This document shows, one piece after another, positions 59,292 to 64,000 of a stretch of DNA of 64,000 bases. Origin of the DNA: Torymus aiolomorphi. Lineage: Eukaryota; Arthropoda; Insecta; Hymenoptera; Torymidae. The DNA lies in assembly GCA_036365515.1 (NCBI GenBank), contig CM070875.1, positions 6,483,001-6,547,000 of the forward strand, given 5' to 3'. The position numbers and the translations under genes are program-made. Below the pieces are notes generated by a model, which made no database searches, had not been told where the DNA came from, and saw only the letters and a program-made list of their open reading frames with translations. Positions within the stretch are counted from its first letter, which is position 1, and every line of letters starts with the position of its first letter.

Positions 59292-60637
59292 ATAATGCCG
59301 CCCATAGAATGAAAGGTGTTTCGTCCATCTATTGTATTTGTATTATGGTCAGCGTTGTCAAATACGAACTGTATATAAGAATTTTTTAAATCATATTCCT
59401 GAGGATCATTAATAATGGAAGCCTCAAAAAGTAATGTTTCTTCGTAGGAAGCGCAAAGACCTATATTATGGAGGCTATCGATTAAACTTTTAGACGCGTG
59501 CTTCTTGTGTATCATCGATGACAACCCCAACAAAACAGGCGATATAAATGATCGCGGCCTCGCAGACGATGTTATGCAGTGTGCGAACGTCGTGATTTGA
59601 TTATCTACTTTTTCAAAACTCTTCGATTTCTTACGGCTTTTAATTAAATTTTCAAGAAATAATTTCAAACTTGGTGAAATGTCCGAATTTATATTATCCA
59701 AAAAACAATTTGGCGATGGGTATTCACTAAGATCATGAAATTTTGAACGTATTTCATCAGAAATTATTTCGGCAGCAGCTTTTACAATTTCCTTCTTTCG
59801 CTCTTCTTCATTTTTTGAGTAGCTAGAGATCCAATCTTTTTTTAAAATTGTTCTCGAGCTATCCAAAAAGCATATAATATAATCTTTTTTATGCGGATAC
59901 ATTATAATTTCTTTTCCTAAACAATCTAATAATTTAGTTTTCAAATATGGAATAGACGGCTTTTCTCCTTCATATTGTTCAAGAATGTTTCTTAAAGAAA
60001 ATTGACATTCGTCTGAATTTTCAATCAAATAATTAATAACAAATTGTAAGCAAGATAATGTTGAATTGTTTGGAGTAGGTCCTGTTTCCTTGCTTTCGCG
60101 ATAATTATAAAATTTTGTTATACAATTTAAGTGATAACGTGCATTTAAATCGCCAATGTCAGATGCGTTACTTAGCCTTTGATAAATAAGATTATAATAT
60201 TCATTCATCTCACGCTCTCCTATTGTTTTTAATACGTTATCGAGTGTTTCTCGCTTACTGACAAGTATAACTTTCGCGTATTTAGCTGGTTTCAATTTCC
60301 TCTTATTAATATAATTTTCGGATGCATCATCACCGCAGAAAAAGCAAAAATTAGAAAAATCAAAATCAGTGGCATCAGTTAATGATTGGCGTCTACGTGA
60401 AGTAGACGCGGATGCTTGTTTCCCTGCCTGGACGATATTATCTTTTCTTAAATACGCTGAGTGGCAATTTACGTGAATATCTAACTTTGTATAATTTCGC
60501 ATGCGGAAATGCTTCTTGTCTTTTCTGTCCTTACTTGCTTGAATTAAGGAAGCAATGGCACGTTCTCCAATAGTCCGCTTACTTTCCGGCAGAATCGCTT
60601 TGTCGCAAAGAATGCAAACTGCAGCATCTTCTTCCAT
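59147..60637 (-). CDS. Transposon ORF1: two CxxC...HxxC modules and conserved central region
   Basis: 496 residues from the ATG at 60637. An in-frame ATG at 60670 lies inside the 5'UTR intron, so it is unlikely to be used. Module 1 is CILC (8-11) with HVNC (55-58). Module 2 is CFFC (98-101) with HLNC (169-172). Both look like paired zinc-binding folds, possibly for DNA binding. Later come ARPRSFISPVLLG and FDNADHNTNTIDGRNTFHSM, conserved in related transposon proteins. The last ~29 residues (after 59234) look out of frame: the other frame there gives conserved-looking protein. It overlaps ORF2 by 145 nt. The first 94 codons are duplicated in the left arm. Confidence 0.85.
   Translation of the reverse strand: MEEDAAVCILCDKAILPESKRTIGERAIASLIQASKDRKDKKHFRMRNYTKLDIHVNCHSAYLRKDNIVQAGKQASASTSRRRQSLTDATDFDFSNFCFFCGDDASENYINKRKLKPAKYAKVILVSKRETLDNVLKTIGEREMNEYYNLIYQRLSNASDIGDLNARYHLNCITKFYNYRESKETGPTPNNSTLSCLQFVINYLIENSDECQFSLRNILEQYEGEKPSIPYLKTKLLDCLGKEIIMYPHKKDYIICFLDSSRTILKKDWISSYSKNEEERKKEIVKAAAEIISDEIRSKFHDLSEYPSPNCFLDNINSDISPSLKLFLENLIKSRKKSKSFEKVDNQITTFAHCITSSARPRSFISPVLLGLSSMIHKKHASKSLIDSLHNIGLCASYEETLLFEASIINDPQEYDLKNSYIQFVFDNADHNTNTIDGRNTFHSMGGIMCVTPASSVQSTKKINRIKKFLMRILLENLVLYPCNILKKAIQKVVKI
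59234..59240 (-). promoter_or_regulatory. Slippery heptamer A AAA AAA joining ORF1 and ORF2
   Basis: The - strand reads CGG ATA AAA AAA TTC in the ORF1 frame. The last A of ATA plus AAA AAA is a canonical X XXY YYZ -1 site, and a -1 slip gives ATT CCT..., the ORF2 frame (IPNANTIGKFG). The joined product would be about 1509 residues. A one-base loss or gain in the A run would look the same. Another A7 nearby (59251-59257) is not in the slippery phase. Confidence 0.6.
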
Positions 60638-62664
60638 TATTAAACGCAGTGGACTGTAAAAATCAAACAAAAATTATTAACAATATTTATTACACTATAT
60701 ATCACAAAATAATATGGTAAATTAAGTAAATTAATAAATCATACAATTTCCCGATTAAAAAAATCAGTTTTCAGAAATATAAAAGTCTATTATATCTATA
60801 ATTATCTCAAATTTATTTCATAAAATAACGTACCTTTATTATGCGATAAAAAATGTGCAGTGACTCTTATGCAAAATTTCTTAAAAACAAATGTCAAAAT
60901 CCAATGACACACGAATATCCAGCGGTTGCTTTTCTTCACAATTTTTCACTGTTTATAAAATGCTGTGGCACAATCACTTTGAACAAATTTGCCAAATATC
61001 AAAACTTCAACGGTTGCTTGCTCTGTTTACTTGTAAACTTTACACGACGTGCTCTCTCAAAGACTGTTAGAATATAACTGTCAAGAGAAAGCAACGCTGG
61101 AGCAGCTGCTGCGTCGTTTCAAAATCTGCACAAAGCTCCCCCTAGTTGTCTGGATTTGAAAACAACGGTCCCTTTTCTATACTTTCTACCTGCTCGGCAA
61201 GCGATTAAGGAGACGCTTGGGACTCTGCTGTACACTCAGGTCAAAAATATCCAGACAATCATCAAAGAGCAATAAATACACCATAATAAAACCGTACTTA
61301 CGAATAAGAAAACATGAAAAGATAACTAATTTCAAATAGATTATATTTGCCTACAAGTGCACTGCTTATACACACACTGTACACATGATTTATAACGAGT
61401 GTAATACTTAAACTTGAAATATTCTAAACATTTATTTAACGAACTAATAATAATATTATGCATAATAATATACGAAAAATTCAAAATTAACACTATTTCC
61501 AGTGTTAAAAATGTAAAAATAATTTATTTATTAAATTTTTAATATAAATAATTTTTTTTTTTTTAATCTATCAGAGTAGATGTTATTATTTTTTCACGCT
61601 ACCCCAAAATAAAAAAAGAATCATTCAAATTGAGCTTTTAGTTCCCGAGATATCGTGAAATTTTCTCGCCTTTTGAATTATAAGTCGCATGGTCAGTTTC
61701 AGTCGCGCTACTCCCCCCACTCTTTCTCTCTTGCGCGCCGGTCCTTATATTATAAAACACTACTGTTTGTTATAATAATTATTGACATTAATTAGTATTT
61801 AAATGTCGGATACGATAGTTTAAATCTTGCTCTAGGTAATCTGTAAATTTGAACTCTTAATATTAATAAACAAAGCCAGAATAATTTTTTGAAAAAAAAA
61901 AGTTATCTCAGCTCCAGAGCATCGTAGAACAACCAGCGACGGCTTAAAATTCGCAGGAAGATCGCAGTTATCAAGTAATGGATGTATGAATTCGATTTGG
62001 TAAAGATTTCCCAGTAAAAATTAAAAATTAATTCATTTTTTTTTTATGTTAATTTTCAAGCCCGATTTTTTTAAATTTACACTCGAAAAATAAACTTTTT
62101 TTATTGCTCGTTATAGTACAAGTCTTAATGAAGAAAATGAAACCTCTACGAAATCTTTTCATCCAGTGTAACTATTTTTATTTACAATTTACTGAGACAC
62201 CTTTTTACATAACTAATGCTTTTTTACAAAAACTAATAAATATTTCAACTTCAAATTTTAACCAGTTATAAAGCAGACAAAAACCTTCAAAAAAATCTAT
62301 AATATAGTTTCATAGCAGCAAAAATTGTTTATTTATATAAAATTTCGAAAATGGGTGAAAATAGCGGTTTTTCGCGTTTTACAAAAAAGTTAATAATTGA
62401 ATTTTAACTTTCAATAGCTTATTTTATAGGTTTTTTCAATACCTAAAAAACGGTACTTTTAGTTTCTCAATGCCAACAACGGTTCGAAAGTTACAAGCAA
62501 AAAATGGATTTTCGCACAGTTACTAATTATTTAAACAATGTTCCACCACCTGAAACTTACCGCAAACATTTTTCCCAATATCCTGACACTTTTTCGAAGC
62601 ACTTGCAAAAAAAATATTGCCTCTTAACGGTTGTTTTTGAAAAAAATCTAATCCGACTGGACTA
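60356..62664 (-). repeat. Right inverted arm, containing promoter side, leader and exon of the transposon gene
   Basis: 2309 bp, mirror of 53242-55566. On the coding strand it holds the upstream region, an untranslated leader, the 5'UTR intron and the first 94 ORF1 codons. Confidence 0.9.
60654..60833 (-). other. 5'UTR intron of the transposon gene
   Basis: Donor AAAG|GTACGTTA (first intron base 60833) and acceptor TTGATTTTTACAG (ends 60654) with a T-rich tract. Splicing leaves TCCACTGCGTTTAATAATG, so the ORF1 ATG is 16 nt into the second exon. Confidence 0.6.
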
Positions 62665-62818
62665 TATATGATACGAGGGTGCAGGCTGCTAAGCGTTACG
62701 CCCGGTCTGGGAATTCCAGTCGACCCGGTTTAGGACGTTTTCATGAGGCCCAATTGGCGCGTGCGTGCGGTCGAAACGTTGCGACGTCACAGGATTTTTA
62801 AGGATACAATAAATTTAA

Positions 62819-63741
62819 GGGGTTATATCTGGTTGGAATTTTTTTTTTTCTATTTTTTTTTTATTGGCTTAAAGTATGGTAAAACATCCCTAGATTTATG
62901 ATCAATAATGTCCAAACATGAAAGAAACTCAGACAAATTTTAAAAATCAATTTTTCCAAAGCAATTCTGAGGTGAAAAATGAAGAAATTTCGTCTATTTC
63001 GTTGACGGTGCATTTTTGAATCTCGCGGTCATATATATGCTTATAATTTATCGACCGCCGAGAATATACTTCAAAACTATGCTATAGATGTCGCTTTGTA
63101 CTACACACATGCTGGGATAGCAGAGTAAAGGTAAAAAAATTATTACGGCCCTCATTACGATTTCACAAAATTATAAAGTTTTCAAATTTCAAGTGCGTTT
63201 ATCTCAAAACCAAGTTTTCAAAATCGGCACGCAGTAAAACTCGATGAGTTTTCATCCGATTGATTTGAAATTTTAACTGTAGCTTCTTCATTAGATTATC
63301 TGTTTAAGTACACACGATTTCAACGATCGATAAACAATTAAAAAAGTTATAAACAATTTAAGTCGATTTTTTTCGTCGAAAACGCAACTTTTTGTTTGAA
63401 CAACCGCCATTTTGCGAAAAAAATTCCTAAAAATATAATCGTGTGTACTTCAACCACAAAACTCATGTATATATGAAAAAAATTTTTTTATTGTTCCAGA
63501 TGGTGATCCAGAGGACTTCTATTGCGTGCCGCAGAGATACTTTTTCAAATTCTGCTTTACATTTATTGACAAATAGCCGCCATTTTGTAAATTTTCACCA
63601 ATAAAAAAATTTTTTTATATTCCCAAAAAAGAGTTGCTTAACCGATTCATATATTATTTATTTATGCTAATTTAAAAACGAGCTCAAAAAAAATATGAAA
63701 AAAGGCCTTTTTTTTTTTGAGCTCCAACCAGATATAACCCC
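62819..63741. mobile_element. 923 bp TTAA-flanked MITE-like element
   Basis: Perfect 19 bp inverted ends GGGGTTATATCTGGTTGGA (62819-62837 and 63741-63723), flanked on both sides by TTAA (62815-62818 and 63742-63745). TTAA target duplications are typical of piggyBac and Kolobok elements. No ORF, so it is non-autonomous. Confidence 0.85.
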
Positions 63742-63745
63742 TTAA

Positions 63746-64000
63746 TAGCAGAAATTGCTATACATTTGTTTGTAAATGTGAGACAAAAAATTGCTACAAT
63801 TTATGGTAATAATTTCTATTGTTTTAATAATGTTTATATTTATAGCAATTTTAATAATATAAATTCTGGTAATTTTCTTGAGAATACGAGTCTGCTCAAT
63901 AATTACAATCAAATATAGTTATTTTACTACAAAATTGCTTATTTGAATTACTTAACTTGTGAGTAGCATCGATTCGCCAATTAGAATCGTGTTCATCAAG
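63746..64000. other. No feature recognised
   Basis: AT-rich DNA after the TTAA element, up to the window end. Confidence 0.6.

Larger units (their letters stand above)
53242..62664 (-). mobile_element. 9.4 kb DNA transposon with 2.3 kb inverted arms, FEN/XPG-like protein
   Basis: The ends are perfect 18 bp inversions, TAGTCCAGTCGGATTAGA (53242-53259 and 62664-62647). The flanks TAT (53239-53241) and TAT (62665-62667) fit a 3 bp target duplication. Inverted arms run 53242-55566 and 62664-60356, nearly identical apart from ~13 bp near the tips and length changes in poly-A. The coding strand is -: leader, 5'UTR intron, ORF1, ORF2. Both ORFs are open over 4.5 kb, apart from one frame change at a slippery site, so the insertion looks young. 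Related uncharacterised proteins with the NTIDG..TFH.MGG and GCDTTS motifs are common in insects and cnidarians. The XPG-like core and 3 bp duplication recall the Academ superfamily, but this is unverified. Confidence 0.85.

Overview
The window looks like nuclear DNA of an insect or close arthropod: AT-rich, with spliced genes carrying canonical GT-AG introns, long non-coding stretches, microsatellites and many foldback elements. A hymenopteran would fit, but that is only an impression. No prokaryotic operon, tRNA, rRNA or CRISPR array was recognised.

Host genes. Two related SLC22-type organic cation transporters (major facilitator superfamily) lie tail to tail in the first 16 kb. On the + strand only the last two exons are in the window (2130-2305 and 3232-3450). 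On the - strand a complete gene runs from the ATG at 16167 to the stop at 6642. I assembled it by hand from nine coding exons whose summed length, 1806 nt, is exactly 602 codons (601 residues plus stop). The penultimate exon of the + gene and exon 7 of the - gene are both 176 nt, have the same phase and encode homologous residues, so the two are paralogues. A candidate non-coding leader exon and TATA box for the - gene lies near 24.1-24.3 kb. From 16.2 to 39.5 kb I see no coding exon.

Repeat-rich region 39.5-51.8 kb. An 11.6 kb structure is bounded by inverted arms of about 1.6 kb that start GGGGGTGGGTAGATATCCC. Inside are nested palindromes, direct repeats, (CA)n blocks ending in small hairpins, MITE-like foldbacks and a 5'-truncated Penelope-like element (PLE). 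A second PLE fragment lies near 1 kb, in the intron or upstream flank of the + transporter. Both PLE fragments keep the C-terminal GIY-YIG-type segment and a downstream hammerhead-ribozyme-like core.

Large DNA transposon, 53242-62664. This 9.4 kb element has perfect 18 bp ends (TAGTCCAGTCGGATTAGA), a possible 3 bp target duplication (TAT), and inverted arms of about 2.3 kb. It carries two overlapping - strand ORFs. ORF1 has two CxxC...HxxC modules. ORF2 has an ordered set of FEN1/XPG-like nuclease motifs, a Cys-rich cluster, an acidic stretch and a basic end. The ORFs are joined at a canonical -1 slippery heptamer, A AAA AAA. The arms contain the transcript leader, a 5'UTR intron and the first 94 codons of ORF1, so the opposite arm carries a truncated second copy of the zinc-module exon facing inward. 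This is the most interesting system in the window. A 923 bp TTAA-flanked foldback element (62819-63741) follows it.
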